Below are positions 50,214-58,154 of a stretch of DNA of 64,000 bases, piece after piece (positions within the stretch are counted from its first letter, which is position 1; each line of letters begins with the position of its first letter). A program made the translations under genes and the position numbers. Below the pieces are notes generated by a model. It worked only from the letters and a program-made list of their open reading frames with translations, had not been told where the DNA came from and ran no database searches. Source of the stretch: Clostridia bacterium (GTDB lineage: Bacteria > Bacillota > Clostridia > Christensenellales > Borkfalkiaceae). The stretch is taken from the NCBI GenBank assembly GCA_017536205.1, contig JAFXHX010000001.1, forward strand, positions 1 to 64,000, read 5' to 3'.

Positions 50214-52481
50214 TTAAAGTTTATTTCTCTGTATTTTACCGCTTATGGTTTTAGGAAGTTCGTCTTTAAACACCACAATTCTCGGGTATTTATAAGGCGC
50301 TGTGTTAGCCTTAACGTAATTTTGTATTTCTTTTTTAAGTTCTTCGGTTGGCTCGGTGCCTTTAACGAGTACTACGCTTGCCTTAACTACCTGACCGCGA
50401 ACTTCGTCGGGCGCAGCAGAAACGCCACACTCGAGTACGTAGGGAAGTTCCATTATTACCGATTCAATTTCAAAAGGTCCTATTCTGTAACCTGACGACT
50501 TAATAACGTCGTCAACCCTACCAACGTACCAGAAGTAACCGTCTTCGTCGCGCCAAGCAGTGTCGCCGGTGTGGTATAAACCGTTGTGCCAAGCGTCGTT
50601 AGTTTTTTCGGCGTCACGGTAATATTCTTTAAACAAACCGCAAGGAACGCCTTTATCGGTACGAATAACGATTTCGCCAACTTCACCTGCGGGAAGGCTA
50701 TTACCGTCTGCGTCAACAACGTCAACGTCGTATTGTGGGTTTGCTTTACCCATAGCGCCGATTTTAGGCGTAGTTCCAAAAAGGTTTGCTATCGCAAGCG
50801 TAGTTTCCGTTTGACCAAAGCCTTCCATTATTTCAAGGCCCGTTGCTTCTTTGAACTTGTTAAACACTTCGGGGTTTAACGCTTCGCCAGCCGTAGTCAT
50901 ATGGTGGATAGAAGAAAGGTCGAACTTAGAAAGGTCTGCCCTTATAAGCATACGGAGCATAGTAGGGGGAGCGCAGAACGTAGTAATGTTGTACTTTGCA
51001 AACATAGGAAGAACGTCGTTTTCGTCAAACCTATCAAAGTCGTAAACGAACACTGCGCCTTCGCAAAGCCATTGTCCGTATAACTTGCCCCAAAGCGATT
51101 TGCCCCAGCCCGTGTCTGAAATGGTAAGGTGTAAGCCTTCTCTTTCACAGCAGTGCCAGTACTTTGCCGTTACGAAGTGGCCAAGCGCATAGGTGTGTTT
51201 GTGAGCTGTCATTTTGGGGTTTCCAGTCGTTCCCGAAGTAAAGAACATAAGCGCCGTATCTTCGCCTGCCGAACAGTTTTCGGGGCGAACGTATTTTCTA
51301 GAAAATAACGCGTATTCTTTATCGAAGTCAAGCCAGCCTTCTTTTGCGCCCCCAACCATTATAAGTTTTTCAACTTGCGGGCATTTTTTAGCGGCGCTTT
51401 CGGCGTACTGATAAGTGTCGCCGTCGGCAGTACAAACTATTGCCTTAACTCCTGCGGAGTTATATCTATATTCAAAATCGTGCTCTTTAAGTTGGTTGGT
51501 TGCAGGTATTGCAACTGCGCCGAGTTTGTGAAGGGCAACCATACAGAACCAGAACTGATAGTGGCGTTTTAAAACGAGCATTACCTTGTCGCCACGCTTA
51601 ATGCCAAGCGAAGTAAAGTAGTTTGCCACTTGGTTTGAAGCCCTTTTCATATCTTTAAAGGTAAAACGGCGCTCGGTTTTATCTTTTGCAACGTGAATCA
51701 TTGCAAGTTTATCGGGGTATTTTTCGGCAATTCCGTCAACTATATCAAAACCGAAGTTAAAGGTGTCGGTATTTTTAAACTTGATAGATTCAAGTTTGCC
51801 GTTAGCGTCTTCTTTAGTTTCAACGAACTTTTCGCAAACGAGTTTCGCGCTATTTTTAGCAGCCATAACGCTTTTTCTAACCACGGGCTCGTCGGTGTGT
51901 TCACCCGACATAACCACCGCGCAGAACACGCAGTCTTTACCGTCAACGGCAATCATACCGTGTGGGATAGAAGAATTGTAATAAATACTGTCGCCTTCTT
52001 CTAAAACTTCAACGTGATTGCCTACTTGAACTTTAAGTTTACCACTTAAAACAAGGTCGAATTCTTGACCGGAGTGGGTGGTTAAGTTTATGGGTTTATT
52101 TTGTTGGCTTTGCGAATATTCGTACTTAACGTAATAGGGCTCGGCAAGTTTATCTTTAAACTTGGGCGCAAGGTTAGCAATATCTATACCGTCTTCTTTA
52201 GCCGTTTCTTGGCCGTGACCTTTTCTAGTTACGGTATAGGTTGAAAGTTTTGCCGAACTACCTTCTAAAAGGTCGGTCATTTGAACGCCGAACGCTAGCG
52301 CGCACTTATGAATAAATGAAAAGGGAATATCTACTTTGCCACTCTCGTATAGGGTGTACTGCTCTTCGGTTACGCCTGCTTTTTCTGCCATTTCGCTGGC
52401 GGAAAAGTTCATAATTTCGCGCAACTCCTTAATTCTAGTTGCTATCTCCGATAACTGACTTAAAGTGTTGTTTGTGTTCAT
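50214..52481 (-). CDS. XRE-cupin-acyl-CoA synthetase fusion, copy 2
   Basis: 755 residues starting MNTNNTLSQLSEIATRIKEL at 52481 behind AGGAGG; the frame runs on upstream only into the T-box. Same architecture as the gene at 47613: XRE (about 12-70; FSASEMAEKAGVTEEQYTLYESG), cupin (GDSIYYNSSIPHG), AMP-dependent synthetase (FFTSGTTGNPK, EGFGQTETTLA, VGRVDDVIKSSGYRIGP, SGKIQRNKL). The last roughly 60 residues are nearly identical to copy 1, whereas the HTH and cupin have diverged. It has its own T-box and promoter and is followed by the promoter of copy 1. Likely activates a different carboxylic acid. Confidence 0.9.
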   Translation of the reverse strand: MNTNNTLSQLSEIATRIKELREIMNFSASEMAEKAGVTEEQYTLYESGKVDIPFSFIHKCALAFGVQMTDLLEGSSAKLSTYTVTRKGHGQETAKEDGIDIANLAPKFKDKLAEPYYVKYEYSQSQQNKPINLTTHSGQEFDLVLSGKLKVQVGNHVEVLEEGDSIYYNSSIPHGMIAVDGKDCVFCAVVMSGEHTDEPVVRKSVMAAKNSAKLVCEKFVETKEDANGKLESIKFKNTDTFNFGFDIVDGIAEKYPDKLAMIHVAKDKTERRFTFKDMKRASNQVANYFTSLGIKRGDKVMLVLKRHYQFWFCMVALHKLGAVAIPATNQLKEHDFEYRYNSAGVKAIVCTADGDTYQYAESAAKKCPQVEKLIMVGGAKEGWLDFDKEYALFSRKYVRPENCSAGEDTALMFFTSGTTGNPKMTAHKHTYALGHFVTAKYWHCCEREGLHLTISDTGWGKSLWGKLYGQWLCEGAVFVYDFDRFDENDVLPMFAKYNITTFCAPPTMLRMLIRADLSKFDLSSIHHMTTAGEALNPEVFNKFKEATGLEIMEGFGQTETTLAIANLFGTTPKIGAMGKANPQYDVDVVDADGNSLPAGEVGEIVIRTDKGVPCGLFKEYYRDAEKTNDAWHNGLYHTGDTAWRDEDGYFWYVGRVDDVIKSSGYRIGPFEIESVIMELPYVLECGVSAAPDEVRGQVVKASVVLVKGTEPTEELKKEIQNYVKANTAPYKYPRIVVFKDELPKTISGKIQRNKL

Positions 52482-52531
52482 AACTGATGACCTCCTTTTA
52501 AAATAATGAATCGCAAATCGCTTTAAAAAAT

Positions 52532-52790
52532 AAAAAACCCCGTCTCTTACTTTGAGACGGGTATAATATACTCGCGGTACCACTCAAATTGCAACTTTCG
52601 TTGCCACTTTAGAATCTAACAATTCCTATTCGTTAACGCAGAAATCACGGAAGGCGCTACTAAACTTCGAGCCTCCAACTCGGAAGGGATAGGTTGTAAA
52701 TACTCGTTATCGGCTTACACCAAGCGCCGACTCTCTGCAAACTTATATTTAGCCAGTCTTCGTCACAGTTGTTAAATGGTTGCCATTTGG
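52532..52790 (-). ncRNA. T-box leader of the second synthetase fusion
   Basis: Minus strand. The T-box core TGGTACCGCG is at 52573-52582, the terminator CCCGTCTC/GAGACGGG with T run is at 52532-52561, and Stem I has GCAGAGAGTCGGC and a GGTG loop. The specifier-loop strand reads AACGAGTATTTAC. The usual spacing gives TAT (Tyr, 52700-52702); a one-base shift gives ATT (Ile, 52699-52701). The UGGU core fits tRNAs with discriminator A, so both remain possible. Confidence 0.88.
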
Positions 52791-52806
52791 CTATTAAGTT
52801 ACTGCA

Positions 52807-52835
52807 ATTTTAGCACTGCTATTTTTGTTTGTCAA
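52807..52835 (-). promoter_or_regulatory. Promoter of the T-box unit at 52481
   Basis: TTGACA (52830-52835), 17 bases, TAAAAT (52807-52812) on the minus strand. Confidence 0.8.
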
Positions 52836-52903
52836 CTGTTTTATAAAACTTTTTTCAATTTTTTTGAAAGACGTTTTCGTGGCGAAAAAAATTAAAAATC
52901 GTA

Positions 52904-52932
52904 TTTACAATTTGAAAAAATAAGGTTATAAT
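52904..52932 (+). promoter_or_regulatory. Promoter of the LURP-one-like gene
   Basis: TTTACA (52904-52909), 17 bases, TATAAT (52927-52932), then AAGGAGAG before the ATG at 52955. Confidence 0.7.
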
Positions 52933-52954
52933 AAAGAAAAAGGAGAGTTCTACT

Positions 52955-53452
52955 ATGAAATTAACCGTTAAAAACAAAATTATGTCTATAGGCGGTGCGT
53001 CAACAGTTTTAAACGAAGAAGGCAAAGAAGTTTATCGCGTTAAGGGTAAAGCCTTTTCTTTTACTAATAAAAAGTTCGTAACTTCGCTAGATGGCAAGGT
53101 TTTATACACCGTTAGAAATAAATATTTTAAGGTTTTAGTTTATAGCGCCTTTATCTTTGATGAAAACGGCGAAAAAATCGCTCATCTTAAAGATAATTTA
53201 ACGCTTGTTGATAACTTTACTTCGGTTGATTTTGCCGACACTTTTAAGTTGATTAGAGAGTCGGGTGTTATTAAGTTTTATAAAAATGAAGAGCATTTCG
53301 CCACTATGAAAAGGGAGTATTTCAAAGTTGCCGATACTTTTGAACTTGAAGTTTTTGAAGAAGTAAACGCACCCATTGCAATTGCGCTTACCATTGCTTA
53401 CGATAATATTACCGATAGAAAAGATAGAGATAGGGCAAATCGCAGAAACTAA
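52955..53452 (+). CDS. LURP-one-related (tubby-like beta-barrel) protein
   Basis: 165 residues with the repeating pattern of the LURP-one/YxjI family: KIMSIGGASTVLNEEGKEVYRVKGK, then KFVTSLDGKVLYTVRNK and YSAFIFDENGEKIAHLKD, each strand pair ending in a beta turn. The length matches the family (about 160). Function is unknown in bacteria. A hydrophobic patch before the end (APIAIALTIAYDNIT) would be the central helix of the tubby fold. Single gene with its own promoter and terminator. Confidence 0.72.
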   Translation: MKLTVKNKIMSIGGASTVLNEEGKEVYRVKGKAFSFTNKKFVTSLDGKVLYTVRNKYFKVLVYSAFIFDENGEKIAHLKDNLTLVDNFTSVDFADTFKLIRESGVIKFYKNEEHFATMKREYFKVADTFELEVFEEVNAPIAIALTIAYDNITDRKDRDRANRRN

Positions 53453-53463
53453 CGTAACCTTTT

Positions 53464-53495
53464 AGCCGTTTTCCACCGTGAAAACGGCTTTTTTA
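53464..53495 (+). terminator. Terminator of the LURP-one-like gene
   Basis: AGCCGTTTT / AAAACGGCT hairpin with a T run. Confidence 0.85.
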
Positions 53496-53553
53496 TTGCC
53501 AAAAAATGAAAAGCGTGGTAAAATGTAAATATTACGTCATTACAAGGATTTAT

Positions 53554-55323
53554 ATGAAAACTTTAGATGAAATACTTTTAACGGTAGAACGCCCTTCTCG
53601 CTATATAGGCGGTGAGTGTGGCGAGCCTACCATAAAGCCCGAAAAGTTTAATTACTGCATTTGCTTTCCCGACGTTTACGAAGTTGCTATGAGTAACCTT
53701 GGCATTAGAATAGTGCAAGAAGTTATCAACCGTGTAGACGGCGCTATGGCAGATAGGTGTTTTGCGCCTTGGCCCGATTTTGGCTCTGCGCTAAAAGAAA
53801 ATGGTATTCCGCTTTATTCGCTCGGTCTTAAAATGCCACTTAAAAACTTTGATATGCTCGGGTTTTCGCTTCAATACGAACTTTCTTACACCACCATTTT
53901 ATATATGCTCGATTTAGCGGGTATTCCACTACTTGCAAGCGAGCGTGGCGAAGAATATCCCATTATTCAGGGTGGTGGGCCTTGCGCCGTTAACCCAGAG
54001 CCTATTGCCGACTTTTTCGACCTTTTCGTTATAGGCGACGGGGAAGATAGTATGCGTGAACTTGCCGAGTTAAAACTTAAGTGCTCTTCAAAGCAAGAGT
54101 TTTTGAAAAAGGCAACTAAAATTAGGGGCGTTTACGTTCCTTCGCTCACCAAGCCCGTTTACGATAATTCGGGTAAAATAGTGGACTTTTCCGGGGAAAA
54201 AGTGGAAAAAGCATTTTGTTTAGATTTAGATAACGCCGTATTTCCACACACCCAAACGGTTGGCAACGTTGAAGCCGTTCACGATAGGGCGGTTATTGAA
54301 GTTATGCGTGGTTGCTACCGTGGTTGCCGTTTTTGTCAAGCAGGGTTTATTTATAGACCCGTGCGCCCAAGGTCGGTAGGTAACCTAACCCAAACGGCGT
54401 GCGATTTAATTCGTTCAACGGGGTTTGACAACCTTTCTATGAACAGTTTATCAACTAGCGATTACCCACACCTTAAAGAACTTTTAAGTTCTTTAAAACA
54501 AAGCCTACCTAAATACACCACCGTGTCGCTCCCGTCGCTACGCATTGATAGTTTTGAAGAGTATTACGCCGAAGAAGCGCGCAAAAACAGCCTTACTTTT
54601 GCGCCCGAGGCAGGCACGCAAAGGTTAAGAAACGTTATAAATAAAGATATTAGCGAAGAAGATATTATAACGGGTGCTAAAAAGGCGTTCAACCTTGGTT
54701 ATTCGCTTATAAAACTATATTTTATGATGGGGCTACCCACCGAAACCGACGAAGATTTAGAAGGTATTTTAAACGTTGTTAAACTAATCCAAGGCGTTTA
54801 CGCCGAAAACCCCAAGCGTTTAAGGGGGCTTAGAATTAACGTTAGCGTTTCAACTTTCGTTCCAAAGCCGTTTACCCCGTTTGCTTGGGCAAAGTTTATA
54901 AGTCGTGAAGAGTTTGAATATAAGTTTAACCTTCTAAAGAAAAAACTTGCCGTAAAAGGCGTTACTTATAGTTGGAACGACTATGAAGTTAGCGAACTTG
55001 AAGCCGTGCTTGCAAGGGGCGATAGAAAACTTTCAAAGGCAATACTTTTAGCCTACGAGAGTGGCGCCGTTTACGATAGTTGGGGCGAGTTCTTCAAGCC
55101 TAGCGTTTGGGACGTTGCGTTTGAAAAAGCAAGTGTTGAAAAACAAGCCTATAAGGCGGAAATCGACACGGCAAGCATACTCCCGTGGGATTTTATAAAC
55201 GTTGGCGTTAGCAAGAAGTTCTTGCTTAAAGAGTACGAAAGGGCTAAGGCAGAAACCGTTACGGGTGGTTGCCAAACGGGTTGCAAAAACTGTGGGTTAC
55301 AAGGCAGGTGCACGCTAGTATGA
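53554..55323 (+). CDS. TIGR03960-type B12-binding-domain radical SAM protein
   Basis: 589 residues from the ATG at 53554 (AAGGA upstream). N-terminal cobalamin-binding-like region (about 30-200; YCICFPDVYEVAMSNLG, DMLGFSLQYELSYT), then the radical-SAM domain with RGCYRGCRFCQAGF (C-x3-C-x2-C), and a C-terminal Cys cluster CQTGCKNCGLQGRC. The pair formed with the downstream TIGR03936-like gene, coupled through an ATGA overlap, is a recurrent arrangement in Firmicutes. In some lineages the two are fused. The reaction is unknown; tRNA or ribosome modification is a common guess. Confidence 0.88.
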   Translation: MKTLDEILLTVERPSRYIGGECGEPTIKPEKFNYCICFPDVYEVAMSNLGIRIVQEVINRVDGAMADRCFAPWPDFGSALKENGIPLYSLGLKMPLKNFDMLGFSLQYELSYTTILYMLDLAGIPLLASERGEEYPIIQGGGPCAVNPEPIADFFDLFVIGDGEDSMRELAELKLKCSSKQEFLKKATKIRGVYVPSLTKPVYDNSGKIVDFSGEKVEKAFCLDLDNAVFPHTQTVGNVEAVHDRAVIEVMRGCYRGCRFCQAGFIYRPVRPRSVGNLTQTACDLIRSTGFDNLSMNSLSTSDYPHLKELLSSLKQSLPKYTTVSLPSLRIDSFEEYYAEEARKNSLTFAPEAGTQRLRNVINKDISEEDIITGAKKAFNLGYSLIKLYFMMGLPTETDEDLEGILNVVKLIQGVYAENPKRLRGLRINVSVSTFVPKPFTPFAWAKFISREEFEYKFNLLKKKLAVKGVTYSWNDYEVSELEAVLARGDRKLSKAILLAYESGAVYDSWGEFFKPSVWDVAFEKASVEKQAYKAEIDTASILPWDFINVGVSKKFLLKEYERAKAETVTGGCQTGCKNCGLQGRCTLV

Positions 55324-55946
55324 TACTTATCAAATATTCAAAAACGCAGGGCGCCGAGTTTATTCCGCATTTAGATACTTTGCGCCACCTAGGCAAAACC
55401 GTAAGGCGCACGGGGGTTGACATAAAATACTCGCAGGGTTTTAACCCGCATATGCTCATTTTTATGAGTTCGCCTATTGCGCTCGGGTTAAAGAGCGAGT
55501 GTGAACTTTGCCTTTTCGATAGCGATGCAAACGCCTTGGAGTTTAAAGCGCTTTTTAACGCCAACTCGCCAAAGGGTATTCGCTGTTTAGAAGCCTATAA
55601 CGTAGATAAAAAAATTAAAGTGGTTGCAGACGTTACTTCGGCAATTTACGAAATACAAAATATAAATAAGTTCAACGTTGACGATATTCTCAAAGCGCCG
55701 TCGTTCACCGTTTTCGATAAGCGTTCGGGCACTGAAAAAGACGTTTTAGATAAAATTGTAAACCTTCACTTTTTAGGCGATAAACTTTACGCCGAATTAA
55801 AGTTTGGCAACGTTACGCTTCGCCCCGATTACTTGGTTGAAAAACTAATTTCGCTTTACGGTGGCGAACATCCCGTAGTCGTTAAAAAAGACGTTAGGTT
55901 TTTAAACGGGCTTACTTTAAGGGAATATTTAAGGCCTTATTTGTAA
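55320..55946 (+). CDS. TIGR03936-type radical-SAM-associated protein
   Basis: 208 residues from the ATG at 55320, overlapping the preceding TGA stop. It begins ILIKYSKTQGAEFIPHLDTLRHLGKTVRRTG and continues YSQGFNPHMLIFMSSPIALG, the conserved start of this DUF2344 family. It has no cluster motif itself and is presumed to act with the radical-SAM partner. Confidence 0.88.
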   Translation: MILIKYSKTQGAEFIPHLDTLRHLGKTVRRTGVDIKYSQGFNPHMLIFMSSPIALGLKSECELCLFDSDANALEFKALFNANSPKGIRCLEAYNVDKKIKVVADVTSAIYEIQNINKFNVDDILKAPSFTVFDKRSGTEKDVLDKIVNLHFLGDKLYAELKFGNVTLRPDYLVEKLISLYGGEHPVVVKKDVRFLNGLTLREYLRPYL

Positions 55947-55987
55947 ATCGGCGTGTGTAAAAGTTGTTAATTTCTTTTTTAAAACGA

Positions 55988-56016
55988 TTGACAAGGGGTT
56001 AATTATCGTATATAAT
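55988..56016 (+). promoter_or_regulatory. Consensus promoter of the rpsF operon
   Basis: TTGACA (55988-55993), exactly 17 bases, TATAAT (56011-56016). Confidence 0.9.
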
Positions 56017-56046
56017 AATAGAACTTTGATATCAAAGTATTTTTTT

Positions 56047-56108
56047 GGTGCGTTGCACCCAAACCTTGAATACGAGGTCAGCCGTATTCCAATAAGTCCA
56101 GGAGGTTA
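56047..56108 (+). promoter_or_regulatory. rpsF leader with two hairpins (candidate S6:S18 autoregulatory site)
   Basis: GGTGC-GTT-GCACC (56047-56059) and GAATACG/CGTATTC (56068-56074 with 56083-56089), the latter's loop containing AGGTCAGC, lie just before AGGAGG and the rpsF start. Many bacteria have an S6:S18-binding hairpin in this position. A match to that motif is not proven here. Confidence 0.45.
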
Positions 56109-56114
56109 AAAAAT

Positions 56115-56396
56115 ATGAGAAAGTACGAAATGCTCTACATTCTTACCGCTACTTTAACTGACGAAGAGAAAGAAGCAATAATTGCAAAATTCGAAAACGT
56201 TGTTAAATCAAGTGGTGGTAACGTTGAGAAGGTTGACAAATGGGGTCTTAAAAAACTCGTTTACCCTATCAACTACAAAACAGAGGGTTACTACGTTCTT
56301 ATGACTTTTGAAAGTGACGTTAACGTTGTTGCGGAACTTAAGAGAGTTGCCGGCATTACCGACGGTGTTATAAGAAGATTAATAACCAAAGCATAA
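56115..56396 (+). CDS. rpsF: 30S ribosomal protein S6
   Basis: 93 residues: MRKYEMLYILTATLTDEEKE at the start, then VDKWGLKKLVYPINYKTEGYYVLM and ITDGVIRRLITK, the standard S6 core. First gene of rpsF-ssb-rpsR. S6 pairs with S18 in the platform of the small subunit. Confidence 0.97.
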   Translation: MRKYEMLYILTATLTDEEKEAIIAKFENVVKSSGGNVEKVDKWGLKKLVYPINYKTEGYYVLMTFESDVNVVAELKRVAGITDGVIRRLITKA

Positions 56397-56409
56397 GTAG
56401 GAGAAAATT

Positions 56410-56817
56410 ATGAATAAAGTATATTTAATAGGAAACTTAACTCGTGACCCCGAACTTTCGGAAACCAACAGTGGCGTTGCTTACTGCCGTTTTTCAGTTG
56501 CGGTAAACCGTAACTACGCTAATGCAGACGGTACTAGAGAAGCAGACTTTTTCAACGTAATTGCGTGGAGAGGTCAAGCCGAAACTTGTGGTAGATTCCT
56601 TAAAAAAGGAAGTAAAATTGCCGTTATCGGTAGTTTACAAAACCGTTCTTACGAAGATAAAGAAGGCGTAAAGAGAACGGTTACCGACGTTGTTCTTTCA
56701 GAGTTCGAGTTTTTATCGCCCAACAACCGTGGTGATGAAGACGGTGAAGAAGTTAGACCTGTTAAAAAAGCAGTTCAACTCGAAGAAGTTGACAACGATG
56801 CAGACTTACCGTTTTAA
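56410..56817 (+). CDS. ssb: Single-stranded DNA-binding protein
   Basis: 135 residues with an OB fold: NKVYLIGNLTRDPELSETNSG, FNVIAWRGQAETC, GSKIAVIGSLQNRSYED. Ends in the acidic tip DNDADLPF that recruits partner proteins. It lies between rpsF and rpsR as in most Firmicutes. Confidence 0.97.
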   Translation: MNKVYLIGNLTRDPELSETNSGVAYCRFSVAVNRNYANADGTREADFFNVIAWRGQAETCGRFLKKGSKIAVIGSLQNRSYEDKEGVKRTVTDVVLSEFEFLSPNNRGDEDGEEVRPVKKAVQLEEVDNDADLPF

Positions 56818-56831
56818 TAAGGAGATAAATT

Positions 56832-57086
56832 ATGGAAGAAAAAACCACAGTTGCGGTTAAAAAACCTTTCAAAAAAGCGCCCAGAAGAAAAGTTTGCGCT
56901 TTCTGCGTTGATAAGGTTGAAACCATCGATTATAAAGATATTGCAAAACTTAAAAAATACGTTACCGAGAAAGGTAAAATCCTTCCCCGTCGTATGACCG
57001 GCGTTTGCGCACAACACCAACGTGCACTCGCTAAAGCCGTTAAGAGAGCAAGAATTGCAGACTTACTTCCTTTTAAGGGCGAATAA
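56832..57086 (+). CDS. rpsR: 30S ribosomal protein S18
   Basis: 84 residues with a basic N-terminus and the S18 core: [50 protein letters not shown]. Partner of S6. Followed by a terminator. Confidence 0.97.
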   Translation: MEEKTTVAVKKPFKKAPRRKVCAFCVDKVETIDYKDIAKLKKYVTEKGKILPRRMTGVCAQHQRALAKAVKRARIADLLPFKGE

Positions 57087-57100
57087 TTTTTTAAGACACA

Positions 57101-57129
57101 AAAAATGCACCGTTTCGGTGCGTTTTTTA
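57101..57129 (+). terminator. Terminator of rpsF-ssb-rpsR
   Basis: AAAAATGCACCG / CGGTGCGTTTTTT hairpin. Repeat array B starts right after the T run. Confidence 0.88.
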
Positions 57130-57130
57130 T

Positions 57131-57518
57131 TCCCGTATAAACTTCGCACAAGTTCGTTTACTGCCAACAAGTTGCAACCCCAACAACCAAAAAGGTTAGT
57201 TGTGTCTGCCCCTTGTTGTCGAGCCTACTTGTGCTTGTTTCTGCGGGCTTAAAAATATCACTTGCTACAACAACCAAAAGGCTAATTACGCCCAACGCCT
57301 TGCCGTCGAGCCTTGTCTTGCTTGGCTCTAACGTCTTAAAATGCCACTTTCTACAACCAAAAAGGTTAGTTGTGCCACCGCCAAACTCACGAGCCTTCTA
57401 AAACACGTTTCTAACGTCTTAAAATTATTTTCTACGGCAAACTAAACCTTCTCTCGCTTGCTTCTTTTTCCCAAAAATCTTTTGCAAGCAAAATATTTTC
57501 GGGAGCCCTATTAAATCG
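57131..57518. repeat. Gene-free array of the structured dispersed repeat (array B)
   Basis: The first unit shows nested helices in the same order as array A with different, still complementary arms: CCCG (57132-57135) with CGGG (57244-57247); GCACAAGT (57146-57153) with ACTTGTGC (57227-57234); CAACAAG (57165-57171) with CTTGTTG (57212-57218); hairpin CAACAACC/GGTT-A-GTTG (57181-57202). Two partial units follow; the last is nearly identical to 37018-37080 in array A but lacks the 5' arm. It ends with the 55-base hairpin. No convincing gene in the stretch 57130-57686. Confidence 0.75.
57464..57518. repeat. 55-base hairpin repeat, copy 2
   Basis: Identical to 37409-37463 except one base; the centre TTTTGCAAGCAAAA is self-complementary and flanked by AAAAT/ATTTT and CCC/GGG. 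Confidence 0.85.
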
Positions 57519-57586
57519 GTTTTTACTGCAAAACGGGGTAAAGTTATAAAAGTGTGAAAAATAATTTCACAATTTTTGTAATAATA

Positions 57587-57615
57587 TTGACAAAATAAAA
57601 TTAAAAGAATATAAT
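57587..57615 (+). promoter_or_regulatory. Consensus promoter of the small membrane protein gene
   Basis: TTGACA (57587-57592), 17 bases, TATAAT (57610-57615). The ATG follows about 70 bases later behind GGGAGG. Confidence 0.88.
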
Positions 57616-57687
57616 TACGTTATGGTTTCATATGATTATCACCTTTTGATAGTCGAGTGAAATACTTATTATGGGAGGAATAATTAT

Positions 57688-58062
57688 ATGAAGAAAAGGT
57701 CAGTTGCTGCTATCGTTTTAGGTGTTATTGCTATTATTGCCGCTTTATTATCTATGCCATCAGACGCAATGTTAGAGTACATTCTCGACGAAGTTCCCGG
57801 TGATGTAGAAGAAATTATGATTTTAGGCTTCCAAGTTCTTAAAGGCTTTGTTATCGTAACTGCAATAATCACTGCTCTTTGCGTAGTATTCAACACCAAA
57901 AAAGGTGCAAACGTTACCCTTATTGTTTTTGGCGTAATCGAAATTATGTTCGTATTAACCTTCTTCGTAGGTTTATTCAGTATTATTTCTGGTGCAGTTG
58001 CTAACTCGCACATTAATAAACTTAAACTTTACGAAGCAACTCACGCAGCTCAAGCAGAATAA
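57688..58062 (+). CDS. Small polytopic membrane protein (DUF4064-like)
   Basis: 124 residues with about three hydrophobic helices: VAAIVLGVIAIIAALLSM (6-23), VLKGFVIVTAIITALCVVF (50-68) and VTLIVFGVIEIMFVLTFFVGLFSIISGA (76-103, here in two parts separated by no break), and a charged tail. The layout, an N-terminal repeat-like helix with a loop then two helices, resembles DUF4064-type proteins. Function unknown. Single gene with a strong promoter and its own terminator. Confidence 0.7.
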   Translation: MKKRSVAAIVLGVIAIIAALLSMPSDAMLEYILDEVPGDVEEIMILGFQVLKGFVIVTAIITALCVVFNTKKGANVTLIVFGVIEIMFVLTFFVGLFSIISGAVANSHINKLKLYEATHAAQAE

Positions 58063-58074
58063 TTTTAAGTACAT

Positions 58075-58103
58075 AAAAAACACGGCATTTCGCCGTGTTT
58101 TTT
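58075..58103 (+). terminator. Terminator of the small membrane protein gene
   Basis: AAAAAACACGGC / GCCGTGTTTTTT hairpin, followed directly by a repeat remnant. Confidence 0.88.
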
Positions 58104-58104
58104 A

Positions 58105-58154
58105 TTTCGTTATAAGCGTCGCGATAGTGCGTTAACTGCTTTTTTATTATAACG
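58105..58154. repeat. Remnant of the structured repeat next to rplI
   Basis: TTTCGTTATAAGCGTCGCG and GTGCGTTAACTGC match the start of the unit at 36961. CGTTATAA (58108-58115) has a perfect complement TTATAACG (58147-58154) that includes the rplI stop codon. The inner parts of the element are missing. Confidence 0.6.

Noticed and set aside
57022..57401. Short open frames in repeat array B (57022-57252 and 57213-57401)
   Set aside because: They run through the structured repeat, have no ribosome binding site, and their sequence is explained by the paired arms.
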